Of a DNA stretch of 64,000 nucleotides, positions 51,985 to 60,158 are shown one piece after another. Numbering within the stretch: the stretch's first letter is position 1; every line of letters starts with the position of its first letter. Source of the stretch: Pseudoxanthomonas composti (lineage in GTDB: Bacteria > Pseudomonadota > Gammaproteobacteria > Xanthomonadales > Xanthomonadaceae); assembly GCF_004122095.1 (NCBI RefSeq), contig NZ_SAWZ01000013.1, positions 1 through 64,000 of the forward strand, given 5' to 3'. Under the pieces are notes generated by a model. The model worked only from the letters and a program-made list of their open reading frames with translations, ran no database searches and was not told where the DNA came from. The position numbers and the translations under genes are program-made.

Positions 51985-54227
51985 CCCACCCCGACACTCA
52001 ACCGGTGCGCCTGGGCCAGGACCTGCCGCGCGTGGATGCGCTGGCCAAGGTCACCGGACAGGCGCGCTATGCCGCCGAGCACCCGGCCGCCGACCTGCTC
52101 TACGGCGTGGTGGTCAACAGCGCCATCGCGCGCGGCACCATCACCGCCATCGACGACAGCCGCGCCCGCGCGGTGCCAGGCGTGGTGGACGTCATCACCC
52201 ACCAGAATCGCCCGAAGATGCGCAGCGCGCGCCTGTTCTACAAGGACATGGTGGCCCCCGGCGGAAGGCCGTACCGCCCACTCCACGATGCCCAGGTGCA
52301 CTACAGCGGACAGCCAGTGGCGCTGGTGCTGGCCGAAAGCTTCGAGGCCGCCCGCTACGCCGCGCGCCTGGTCCAGGTGCAGTACGCCAGCACGCCGCAT
52401 CGCACCGACCTGCTGGCCGACCTCGGGCGCGCGAAGAAGCCGCTGACCTTCAAGGCGGGCTTCTCGCCCCCGCCCTCGGACAAGGGCAAGCCCGAGCAGG
52501 TCTTCGAGGCAGCCGAGTTCCGGGTGGACTGCGAATCGCACAGCGGCGTGGAGCACCACAACCCGATGGAGCTGTTCGCCAGCACCGTGCTATGGGGCGA
52601 AGACGGCCACCTCACCATCTACGACAAGACCCAGGGCTCGCAGAACAGCCGCTGGTACGTCTCGCGCGTGTTCGGGCTGTCCAAGGACCGGGTGACCGTG
52701 CGCAATCCCTATGTGGGCGGGGCCTTCGGCTCGGGATTGCGGCCGCAGTACCAGCTGCCATTGGCAGTGATGGGCGCGCTCAAGCACCAGCGCTCGGTGC
52801 GCGTGGTGATGACCCGGCAACAGATGTTCACCTTCGGGCACCGTCCCGAAACCTGGCAGCGGGTCAAGCTTTCGGCGAGCGCCGACGGGGCGCTGACCTC
52901 GATCTGGCACGAGGCAGTGGCCGAGACCTCGCGCATGGAGGACTACGTGGAGGTGGTGGTCAACTGGAGCGGCCAGCTCTACCAGTGTCCCAACGTGCAC
53001 CTGGGCTATCGCCTGGTCGAGCTGGACCACGCCACGCCGATGGACATGCGCGCCCCCGGCGCCGCGCACGGCGTGCATGCGCTGGAAGTGGCCCTGGACG
53101 AGCTGTCCTACGTGCTGGGCATGGACCCGCTGCAGCTGCGCCTGAAGAACTACGCCAGCAGCAACCCCGAAGACGGCAAGCCGTACTCGACCAAGACATT
53201 GAAACGTTGCTACGAGGTGGCTGCCGCGCGCTTCGGCTGGGATCGGCGTCCGCCGCAGCCCAGGCAGATGCGCGAGGGGCGCGAGCTCATCGGCTGGGGC
53301 ATGGCCACCGGCACCTGGGACGCGATGCAGATGTTCGCCAGGGCCGAGGCGGTGCTTGGGCGCGACGGACGCCTGCGCGTGCGCAGCGCGGCCTCGGACA
53401 TCGGCACCGGCACCTACACCGTCATGGCGATGATCGCCGCCGAGCGCATGGGGCTGCCGCTGGAGCTGGTGGACTTCCAGCTTGGCGATTCCAACTATCC
53501 GGTGGCCCCGATCGAAGGCGGTTCCTCGCACGTGGCCACGGTGGGCTCGGCGGTGGACGGGGCCTGCGAGAAGCTGCAGAAGCGTCTGCTGCACCTGGCC
53601 CGCAGGCAGCCAGGCAGCGGCTTTTCCAAGGCGAGGATGGCCGATGTGCTGTTCCAGGACGGCGCGCTGGTGCTGAAGTCCGAGCCTTCGGTGCGGCTGC
53701 CGTATGCGGAGCTGCTGCAGGCACTTCCGGAAGGCGAGCTCAGCACCCGCTACCTGCTGGTGCCCAACACGCTGCGCCAGCGCAAATATGTGCGCGCCAC
53801 CCATGGCGCGGTGTTCTGCGAGGTCAGGGTCGACGAAACTCTGGGGATCGTGCGCGTCACCCGCGTGGTCAGCGCCATCGACGCCGGCCGTATCCTCAAC
53901 CCGCGCACGGCACGCGGCCAGGTCATCGGCGGCATCGTCTGGGGGATCAGCCAGGCCCTGCACGAGGAAACCTTCTGCGACCACACCATCGGTCGCTTCA
54001 TCAACCACGACCTGGCCGAATACCACGTGGCCGCCAACGCCGACATCCACGAGATCCAGGTCGACTTCGTCGAAGCCCACGATGACATCGTCAGCCGCAT
54101 CGGCGCCAAGGGCGTGGGCGAGATCGGCCTGGTGGGGGTGGCAGCCGCCATCAGCAATGCCATCTATCACGCCACCGGCAAGCGCCTGCGCGATACCCCG
54201 ATGACACCGGACAAGGTGATGGCCTAG
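51981..54227 (+). CDS. paoC: Aldehyde oxidoreductase, molybdopterin subunit (PaoC type)
   Basis: 748-residue molybdenum-cofactor subunit that oxidises aldehydes to acids. N-terminal a/b hammerhead domain (RVDALAKVTGQARYAAEHP), Mo-binding NPYVGGAFGSG near residue 245, MRAPGAAHG near 355 and EGGSSHVATVGSA near 510. The catalytic base Glu lies in GAKGVGEIGLVG near residue 715. It is the last gene of the operon. No PaoD/XdhC-like cofactor-insertion chaperone follows; the next gene is on the other strand, so that factor must be elsewhere. Confidence 0.94.
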   Translation: MTHPDTQPVRLGQDLPRVDALAKVTGQARYAAEHPAADLLYGVVVNSAIARGTITAIDDSRARAVPGVVDVITHQNRPKMRSARLFYKDMVAPGGRPYRPLHDAQVHYSGQPVALVLAESFEAARYAARLVQVQYASTPHRTDLLADLGRAKKPLTFKAGFSPPPSDKGKPEQVFEAAEFRVDCESHSGVEHHNPMELFASTVLWGEDGHLTIYDKTQGSQNSRWYVSRVFGLSKDRVTVRNPYVGGAFGSGLRPQYQLPLAVMGALKHQRSVRVVMTRQQMFTFGHRPETWQRVKLSASADGALTSIWHEAVAETSRMEDYVEVVVNWSGQLYQCPNVHLGYRLVELDHATPMDMRAPGAAHGVHALEVALDELSYVLGMDPLQLRLKNYASSNPEDGKPYSTKTLKRCYEVAAARFGWDRRPPQPRQMREGRELIGWGMATGTWDAMQMFARAEAVLGRDGRLRVRSAASDIGTGTYTVMAMIAAERMGLPLELVDFQLGDSNYPVAPIEGGSSHVATVGSAVDGACEKLQKRLLHLARRQPGSGFSKARMADVLFQDGALVLKSEPSVRLPYAELLQALPEGELSTRYLLVPNTLRQRKYVRATHGAVFCEVRVDETLGIVRVTRVVSAIDAGRILNPRTARGQVIGGIVWGISQALHEETFCDHTIGRFINHDLAEYHVAANADIHEIQVDFVEAHDDIVSRIGAKGVGEIGLVGVAAAISNAIYHATGKRLRDTPMTPDKVMA

Positions 54228-54243
54228 CGGCCGGGCCGCCCAT

Positions 54244-54265
54244 GGCGCGGCAGGGATGCCGCGCC
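54244..54265 (+). terminator. Hairpin after paoC
   Basis: A 9-bp perfect stem (GGCGCGGCA / TGCCGCGCC) with a 4-base loop, 16 bp past the paoC stop. No T-tract follows, so it may act as a transcript stabiliser or a weak terminator. Confidence 0.45.
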
Positions 54266-54384
54266 GCTCAACGGTGCGCGGTGCGTGCATTGCGGCGCCA
54301 AAGCGCGGGTGCTCGCATGGCTGCGCCGATCGGTTGGCGCTCAAAACCGGCCTGACACGCGCCATGGCACCAGCGCCGCAGGGC

Positions 54385-54732
54385 TCAGCCGTTGACCGAG
54401 GCTTCCAGGGCCGCCTTCAGCTCGGACAGGTGGAAGGGTTTCTGCACGATCTGCCGCGTCCGGTACTGCGCCGGCACGCCAGCCTGGCCATAGCCGGTCA
54501 CGAACAGGAACGGCATCCCCTGGGTTTCCAGTGCCTGGGCGATCGGCTCGGAGGATTGGCCGGAGAGATTCATGTCCAGCATCGCCACATCGAATTGCTG
54601 GGTGCTCAGCGCCGCCAGCCCGGCCTCCAGGCTGGCCATGGTGCCCACGACCTGGTAGCCCAGGATCTCCAGGCATTCCTCCAGCATCATCGCCACCAGG
54701 AACTCATCCTCCACGATCAGCACACGGGTCAT
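54385..54732 (-). CDS. Single-domain response regulator paired with the HWE kinase
   Basis: A 115-residue receiver: LIVEDEFLVA, phosphoacceptor in VAMLDMNLSGQSS (near residue 53), FVTGYG and Lys in IVQKPFHL. This FLVAMMLEE and MNLSG pattern is characteristic of receivers that go with HWE/HisKA_2 kinases. ATG 54732 begins 2 bp after the kinase stop; a GTG at 54738 would overlap it (GTGA). No output domain. Confidence 0.9.
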   Translation of the reverse strand: MTRVLIVEDEFLVAMMLEECLEILGYQVVGTMASLEAGLAALSTQQFDVAMLDMNLSGQSSEPIAQALETQGMPFLFVTGYGQAGVPAQYRTRQIVQKPFHLSELKAALEASVNG

Positions 54733-54734
54733 GG

Positions 54735-55748
54735 TCACGCGGCCATCTGCGAGTCTTCGATGGGGATGCGCGCGCGGTAGCGCACTCCTTCGGGCTGGAA
54801 ATCCAGCGCCGTGGCGCCGCCCAGGTCGTGGCTGAGCCCCTGCTCGAGCAGGCGTGCGCCGAAGCCCTTGACGATGTCTTGACTGGGCGAAGGACCATCA
54901 CGCTCCTGCCACTCCAGCTGCAGCGCCCTGCCCGCCTCGTCGATATCGCTGGGCTGCCAGGCGATCCGCACCTTGCCTTCGGGCACCGACAGCGCGCCGT
55001 ACTTGACGGCATTGGTGCACAGCTCATGCAGCGCCATCGACAGCGCCACGGCCTTGTGCGGTGGCAGGCGGTGGCTGACGCCGCTGATCTGGAAACGCCC
55101 CTCCGCTGTGGCATAGGGCGCAACCGCGGCAGAGACCAGCTCGACCAGGTCGGCGCTGTGCCAGCCTTCGCGGGTGAGCACGTTGTGGGTGATGGACAAG
55201 GCCATGATGCGCGCGTCGATCTTCTCCTGCGCCTCGCGCATGCCGCTGGAACTGCGCATGGACTGACGGATCAGCGTCTGGATCATCACCAGTGAGTTCT
55301 TCACGCGATGATTGAGCTCGTTGACCATGAGCTGCATGCGCTGTTCCTGCTGCGTCCGCTCGGTCACATCGCGCGTGCTGCCGGCGATCGCCTCGACCTC
55401 GCCATCGACCCCGATGACCGGGGTGAAGATGTAGTCGTAGATACGCACGCCCTTCTCGGCATGTGGAAACGGCACGTCGCCGCGGATGGGCTGGCGCGTG
55501 GCGATGACCCGCTCGATCTCCTCATCGTGCATCGCCGCGTGCCACGGCTCGTAGCCGATCTCCAGGCAGGTCTTGCCCTGTGCCTGCTCCCAGGTCATGC
55601 CCCACATGTCCAGCAGCGCACGGTTGGCATAGATGAAGCGATGCTGCAGGTCGAAGACGTACAGCAGGTCCGGGGTTGTCCCGAGCAAGGCTTCGTAGGC
55701 GCGCCAAGTCGCGTCAGGACTGGCCAGGGCAGGAAACTCGGAAGACAT
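54735..55748 (-). CDS. PAS-HWE family histidine kinase
   Basis: A 337-residue soluble kinase. One PAS domain (about 15-130) with [20 protein letters not shown] and a PAC end at [12 protein letters not shown]. The HWE-type dimerisation box is [15 protein letters not shown] (phospho-His near residue 144). The ATPase N-box is [16 protein letters not shown], and LEWQERDGP supplies the W-x-E that names the family. No membrane segment, no chromophore Cys motif (not LOV: the NCRFLQ loop is absent). Operon partner is the receiver at 54385. Confidence 0.92.
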   Translation of the reverse strand: MSSEFPALASPDATWRAYEALLGTTPDLLYVFDLQHRFIYANRALLDMWGMTWEQAQGKTCLEIGYEPWHAAMHDEEIERVIATRQPIRGDVPFPHAEKGVRIYDYIFTPVIGVDGEVEAIAGSTRDVTERTQQEQRMQLMVNELNHRVKNSLVMIQTLIRQSMRSSSGMREAQEKIDARIMALSITHNVLTREGWHSADLVELVSAAVAPYATAEGRFQISGVSHRLPPHKAVALSMALHELCTNAVKYGALSVPEGKVRIAWQPSDIDEAGRALQLEWQERDGPSPSQDIVKGFGARLLEQGLSHDLGGATALDFQPEGVRYRARIPIEDSQMAA

Positions 55749-56083
55749 GGGGATCGCGTGGGGAGTGCGCGGCAACGCTAACACCGACGACGGTGAAAGG
55801 GAGGTCAAGCCGCGCTCAGGCCTGGTACAGCGCACCCATAAAGACAACGCGGCCGGCGACGGACTTTTGTGGGCCGTTCGGTCGGCCCATGTCAGGCCAT
55901 CGACAGCCGGGCCCAGGGCGCTCGGTCCGCCTCGTGCCGATGCCTGGGCGCCAGCGCGGGCTTCACCGATCGCGTGAATTTGTTGCCTGCCAGCATGCAG
56001 GCCCAGGTCGCGTCCGCGACGTGTCCTGCACAACCGTCCACGGAAGCTCCGAGCCGACATCAGCATCGATCTGGAGACCGGAC
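55749..56083. other. Intergenic gap without a gene
   Basis: 335 bp between the HWE kinase start and a small plus-strand gene. It contains a 7-bp hairpin TGGGCCG / CGGCCCA at 55870-55889 of unknown meaning. Nothing else is recognisable. Confidence 0.45.
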
Positions 56084-56281
56084 ATGCCCAACGACTTCGC
56101 GGTGGATGCCAAGGCGCCCGAGCGCGCCAGGCTGGAAGCGGACCTCGCGCGCTTCCTCGCCAACAAGGGCAAGGTGGAGGTCCTCGGCAACACTCCCTTC
56201 CGCAAACCCGAGTTGCTCAGCGTCAAGGACGCCGCGCTGGCCTCGGCCAGCCGCCACTTCTCGAGGAAGGGCGCGACCTGA
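56084..56281 (+). CDS. Small hydrophilic hypothetical protein
   Basis: 65 residues, [20 protein letters not shown] then [20 protein letters not shown] and a basic end ([10 protein letters not shown]). A Shine-Dalgarno (TGGAGACCG) lies about 8 bases before ATG 56084. It resembles small soluble proteins with a short strand-helix pattern. No known family is recognised. Confidence 0.6.
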   Translation: MPNDFAVDAKAPERARLEADLARFLANKGKVEVLGNTPFRKPELLSVKDAALASASRHFSRKGAT

Positions 56282-56502
56282 GCGTGGGGACCTTCTCGGC
56301 ACGCGCGTGAGCCATTGAGCCCATGCGCCGCTTGGCCCCAGGCACCGGCGCTGCTTCCCGCTCTGTCGCCACGCCTGCGCGAGAGACACATGCACCCACC
56401 GCGCGTGGACATCGCCCGGATGATGCGACCCGAGCGTGTGGCCTCGGAACGCCGGGTCCGGCGATAGGCTTGCACGCGATACAAACGACGACGCACGGCC
56501 CA

Positions 56503-57483
56503 TCACTGGCGAGCAATTTTTGCGCGCAGCCCCGACACGGTCACGGTGACCTGGTCCACCCGCCAGCTCACCTCGCGGCACGCCGACACGACGCGCTCGA
56601 CCTGCTCGAGGGTCAGGCAATCATCCGCCGTGGAAACGAACACCACGCCGGATAGCCGGTTTCCCTCCTCATGGAAACGCAGCTGCGCCTCGGCGACGAA
56701 ATCCAGCGCCAGGACCGCACGATGGAGCTGCGCGACCAGCGGGTCGTCCGAGGATCCATCGACCACCTGCGGATAGGCGTCGTGCATGTCGCGCACCGCC
56801 GAGCGCAGGTTGGTCACCCCATCCTTGAGAATGCTGCAGGCGATGAACAGCGCCGCGGCCGAGTCGGCCCACCACAGGCCGAAGCCGATGCCGACGATGC
56901 CCAGCACGCCGGCCAGCGCAGTCATCCAGTCGGCCTTGTTGGTATCGGCGTCCGCGTGCAGGGTCTTCAGCGCGATCCTGGGCGCGATCTTCAGCTTCAT
57001 CCGCCCCAGCACGACCGGGGGGATCACCGAGATCAACAGCCCGCCGATCATCAGCCAGCCCTGCCACACCGCCCGGTCGCCGATGGCCACGGTGGTGATC
57101 ACCGGATGGCTGGCGGTGATGAGGGTATGGACCGCGTCGATGACCACGGCCAGTCCCACCCCGGTCAACGCCACGGCGGCAATGAAGAAGGTGATGTCGA
57201 AGGCGCGCGTGTGACCGTTGAGATACTCCTGGTCCACCGGCCTGCGCTGGAAGCGCGCGGCGACCAGGAACGCGGCGGGCGCAAGCAGGCTCAGCACGTC
57301 TTCCACCAGCGCGGTCTGCATCGCCTTGGACCCGCCCATCACCACGTACATCATGATCGAGGTGGCAGCGATCAGGATCAGCGTGGCCCACTCCAGGCGG
57401 CAGGCCTTGCGCAGCAGTTCGCGCTGCTCAGCAGGCAGCTCGCGCGTCCTGCGCGGACGAATCCACGGGTAGACGCTGCTCAT
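56503..57483 (-). CDS. Divergent cation diffusion facilitator-like protein
   Basis: 326 residues with about six membrane segments and a CDF-type soluble C-terminus (from about 235; RFHEEGNRLSGVVFVSTADD). The metal site is unusual. Aligning SKAMQTALVEDVLS with the standard S-AMLAEG-H-SL-D of TM2 puts Glu in place of His and Ser in place of Asp. In TM5, TNKADWMTALAG keeps the Asp but has Thr for His. Transport of the usual Zn/Fe set is therefore doubtful. It begins in the stop of a lipoprotein gene (ATGA), a pairing unlike that of the conventional CDF at 5059. Confidence 0.82.
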   Translation of the reverse strand: MSSVYPWIRPRRTRELPAEQRELLRKACRLEWATLILIAATSIMMYVVMGGSKAMQTALVEDVLSLLAPAAFLVAARFQRRPVDQEYLNGHTRAFDITFFIAAVALTGVGLAVVIDAVHTLITASHPVITTVAIGDRAVWQGWLMIGGLLISVIPPVVLGRMKLKIAPRIALKTLHADADTNKADWMTALAGVLGIVGIGFGLWWADSAAALFIACSILKDGVTNLRSAVRDMHDAYPQVVDGSSDDPLVAQLHRAVLALDFVAEAQLRFHEEGNRLSGVVFVSTADDCLTLEQVERVVSACREVSWRVDQVTVTVSGLRAKIARQ

Positions 57484-57995
57484 TGCAGTTGTCCGCGGCG
57501 CTGCCGGTCCAGCAGGAACTGGTCGACCTGCAGCTGCCAGGCGTTCTCGCCGGGCGGCAGGGCCAGCTGCCTGCGCTGCAATCCAAGCTCGCTGCGCATC
57601 AGATACTCGCGCGACCAGCTCACCTCCGGCTGCCAGGGCGAATCCTGGTGGTGTCCACCGACGACCGCGGCAAGCTGGAACTGCTGCAGCTGGGTCATCA
57701 GCGCGTCGTGCGCGCCATAGACCCACTCCAACTTCGCGCCCTGCTCCCCGGCCAACTGCTCGACCAGTGCGACCTCGGCCCCGGAGGGCGCGCCCCGCGC
57801 CTGCACCAGCGGCGGGTCATGACTGATGCCCACGCGCATGGGCCCCCGCTGGACGCGGTCCAGCGTGTGCTCGGCATCGCGCGGATAACCGCCATCGCAG
57901 GCGGTGATGCACAAGGCCAGGCCCAGGCTTGTCAGCAGGCAGCGGGCACGCCCGCGCACGTACCGCAGCGATGCCTCGAAAAGCGCGTTGTCCAT
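57480..57995 (-). CDS. Lipoprotein with truncated solute-binding (SBP_bac_3-like) domain
   Basis: 171 residues. A signal segment (LLTSLGLALCITACDGG) has a lipobox ending ITAC and Asp at +2, the residue that retains lipoproteins at the inner membrane in E. coli. The mature part begins GPMRVGISHDPPLV and continues EVALVEQLAGEQGAKLEWV, the opening of a family 3 solute-binding fold. It is only about 140 residues, roughly half to two-thirds of the normal domain. ATG 57995 precedes an Arg-rich n-region. Coupled to the CDF-like gene by ATGA, so it probably presents or senses a ligand for that transporter. Confidence 0.75.
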   Translation of the reverse strand: MDNALFEASLRYVRGRARCLLTSLGLALCITACDGGYPRDAEHTLDRVQRGPMRVGISHDPPLVQARGAPSGAEVALVEQLAGEQGAKLEWVYGAHDALMTQLQQFQLAAVVGGHHQDSPWQPEVSWSREYLMRSELGLQRRQLALPPGENAWQLQVDQFLLDRQRRGQLQ

Positions 57996-58280
57996 GAGGT
58001 TGCGGTTCGTCCTGGCAAGCCTGACCGGTTCGATCCGCCGCAGGTGTAGCCTGCCGAATGTCATCACCGCGACAAGAACGCAGGCCCATGCCGGCGCGCT
58101 GTCGTCACCTGGCCAGTCGCGCAGCCTCACGTCGAGGCGTCAAGTCCCGAGGCACGCCGGCGGGTCGGCGTGCTGGTCCGACCCGCAACGCATAGCGGCC
58201 TGAACCGGCCTTGGCCTTGCCGTCGCAGGCTCCACGCCAGGCGCCTGTGGTCACCGCAATCGCATCGCCCGCGCGTAACC

Positions 58281-58679
58281 CTAATGCACGCTGACGCTGG
58301 GATCGAACTGCGGATTGGTCACGCCGCCCAACGCGACCCAGCGGGCATTGACGGCTTCCAGCGTGCGATGCGAGCCGATGCCACCGGCCTGGGTCCGGGT
58401 GACGTCCTCGGCGCGGCTGGCGGCCAGCGCCAGGGTCTGCGTCATCAGCTCGCGCGCGTCCTTGGCCACCAGCTCGAACATGTTCTCGCCCGTGGCATCC
58501 ATGTGGACGACCAGAAAGCCGCGTCGGTCGGCGCTCCAACGGTCCACGACGGACCAGTCCAGGGACGCGCTGCTGGTGCGCACATAGCGCAGGAAGCTGT
58601 CGGTGGCGCGGTGGGGCGCGAAGACCAGCAGCGTGCCGCATTCGCTGACATCGCGGCGATGTTTCTTTCGATTACGCAT
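58281..58679 (-). CDS. Hypothetical soluble protein
   Basis: 132 residues. A basic start (MRNRKKHRRD) is followed by an alpha/beta body with WSADRRGFLVVHMDATGENM in the centre and a C-terminal segment ARWVALGGVTNPQFDPS. No signal peptide, membrane segment or known motif. ATG 58679 is preferred to an upstream TTG at 58718. Monocistronic on the minus strand. Confidence 0.65.
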   Translation of the reverse strand: MRNRKKHRRDVSECGTLLVFAPHRATDSFLRYVRTSSASLDWSVVDRWSADRRGFLVVHMDATGENMFELVAKDARELMTQTLALAASRAEDVTRTQAGGIGSHRTLEAVNARWVALGGVTNPQFDPSVSVH

Positions 58680-58986
58680 GGGGAAAACCGGGGGATTTGC
58701 GGGTTGCGATTTTCCCAACAGGCCGTCTCAGCCTATGAGACGGATGCGCTGTGCCCAGGCAACTGAACAGGCAAGCCCGCGTCATCGATTGTGTTTCGTC
58801 GCACAGCCGGGAGCGTTCGCCGCGCCGGAGTGGCGGGCACTCTCCAGATCGAACTCGAGCCGTCATGGACTGGCTGCAAAATTTGCGCGCGCACGCTGTG
58901 CCGGCCAGGGCCATGCCGCGTTCTCGAACGGTCATGTCCATGTGCGCTGCTGTAGTGTTCGAGGCACACCCGGAACGACCTGAAAG

Positions 58987-59457
58987 ATGCCAAGACGACT
59001 CGAAGTGCGGAACTCCGCCATCCATGGACGTGGCGTGTTCGCCCTCCAGCCGATCGCCGCGCAGCGCTACATCGCCCGCTATGGCGGCGTGCTGCGCACC
59101 CATGAGGAGGCCGAGCTGACGGACCTGCACGGAATCGACTCGGGCCACACCTTTCTCTTCAGCCTCAATGATCGGTATCTGCTGGACGCCACCCGTTCCC
59201 GCTGTTCGGCCAAGTGGTTCAACCACAGCTGCAAGCCCAACTGCGAAAGCGTGCTGATCGAGCACCGAGGTCGAAACCGCCGCCTGGACCGGATCGCGTT
59301 CAGGACCATCGCCGATATCCAGGTTGGCGACGAACTCACACTGGACTATGGGATCCAGCTGCCGCAAAAGCCGACCGCCCGCCTGAAGGCCATCTGGCGC
59401 TGCCTGTGCGGCCACAGCACCTGCAAGGGCACGATGCTGTCGTGCCCGGACAAGTGA
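58987..59457 (+). CDS. SET-domain protein methyltransferase with post-SET cysteines
   Basis: 156-residue SAM-dependent protein-lysine methyltransferase homologue. SET landmarks in order: SAIHGRGVFALQPI (SET-N), YLLDATRSRCSAKWFNHSCKPNCE with the NHSCxPNC pseudoknot motif near residue 78, then VGDELTLDYG with the catalytic Tyr. The last 30 residues (WRCLCGHSTCKGTML) form a CxCxxxxC post-SET motif that, with the Cys of NHSCxPNC, could hold zinc. This is the compact eukaryote-like form found in some bacteria. The substrate is unknown; the lysine-rich protein at 9243 is one candidate by composition only. Confidence 0.9.
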   Translation: MPRRLEVRNSAIHGRGVFALQPIAAQRYIARYGGVLRTHEEAELTDLHGIDSGHTFLFSLNDRYLLDATRSRCSAKWFNHSCKPNCESVLIEHRGRNRRLDRIAFRTIADIQVGDELTLDYGIQLPQKPTARLKAIWRCLCGHSTCKGTMLSCPDK

Positions 59458-59551
59458 GAGGCTAGGCGAACACCTTCTTCGCCACGATCGAGCTACGCGC
59501 GCCTTGCCGCGAAGGAGTAGTCTCGCTGGATCTGCATCCTTAAAGCCGCTT

Positions 59552-59635
59552 CTTTGCAACTGCATCTTTGCAACTGCATCTTTCCATCTGCATCTTTGCA
59601 ACTGCATCTTTCCATCTGCATCTTTGCAACTGCAT
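59552..59635. repeat. 14-bp tandem repeat, six units
   Basis: Six exact-length units of CTTTGCAACTGCAT (units 1, 2, 4 and 6) and CTTTCCATCTGCAT (units 3 and 5), directly abutting REP copy 6 at the right with a single T between. The 14-bp unit is twice seven. A TCTGCATCC remnant lies just to the left (59531). No start codon context or coding sense. Confidence 0.93.
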
Positions 59636-59636
59636 T

Positions 59637-59704
59637 GTGGGAGCGGCTTCAGCCGCGAAGAAGCTTTCCCAGGAAGGCCCCTTCGCGGCTGAAGCCGCTC
59701 CCAC
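59637..59704. repeat. REP-like hairpin element, copy 6
   Basis: Intact inverted repeat: GTGGGAGCGGCTTCAGCCGC on the left, an AGCTTTCCCAGGAAGGCCC centre, and GCGGCTGAAGCCGCTCCCAC on the right. Perfect 20-bp outer stem. It lies one base after the 14-bp tandem array and 84 bp past the minus-strand gene stop at 59788. Confidence 0.9.
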
Positions 59705-59787
59705 ACTGTGTCCTTCAACACATCCCAAACTTGAGTTCGTCGCAGGGCATTACCGCCTACCCCACCGCATCAGTGCGACCGGTTGAA

Positions 59788-60129
59788 TCACTGGCGTAAT
59801 CGCGCGCCGCCCTGCTCCGCTTCCTGCGCAAGCGCGGCGAACCATTCCGAATAACACGTATTGCGCGCCAGCTTGCGCGTCAGGTCGGGCGCACCGTCAT
59901 CCCACCACACCGGTCCACGCTCACCCAGTGCCACCTTCGCCGCGTCCACGCGGGCCCGCGCCTGTGCTTCCATCGCGCGATCGCCCTGCGCCAGGGCCGT
60001 CTTCACGGCCCTGCGCGCGTCCATCAGCGCGTTGACGTGACGCTGCCTGACCTCATCGGCGAGCGCAGGGTTGCTCGCCCGCCACAGGCGCCCGCGCACC
60101 ACCAGATAGCGCCCGTCGGGCGTCATCAT
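59788..60129 (-). CDS. Conserved-looking hypothetical protein next to wrbA
   Basis: 113 residues starting at the first ATG of an ATGATG pair. MTPDGRYLVVRGRLWRASNP is a beta-hairpin-like start, followed by a long Ala-rich helix (about 25-75) and GPVWWDDGAPDLTRKLARNT near residue 80. No signal peptide. It begins 29 bp after the wrbA stop on the same strand, so cotranscription is likely. Family not recognised. Confidence 0.7.
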   Translation of the reverse strand: MMTPDGRYLVVRGRLWRASNPALADEVRQRHVNALMDARRAVKTALAQGDRAMEAQARARVDAAKVALGERGPVWWDDGAPDLTRKLARNTCYSEWFAALAQEAEQGGARLRQ

Positions 60130-60158
60130 ATGCGGCAGGCAGGATCGATCACCATGGA

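Noticed and set aside
52590-54365. A 591-codon minus-strand frame opposite paoC
   Set aside because: Antisense of a clear molybdopterin subunit.
54735-55748. LOV-type blue-light HWE kinase
   Set aside because: The PAS domain lacks the NCRFLQ flavin-Cys motif.
59552-59635. CRISPR-like array
   Set aside because: 14-bp contiguous units without spacers.
6252-59704. Genomic island or prophage boundaries
   Set aside because: No integrase, transposase, tRNA, direct-repeat att sites or long GC-skewed segment; AT-richer DNA is limited to short intergenic stretches near 1-210 and 3.8-4.1 kb.
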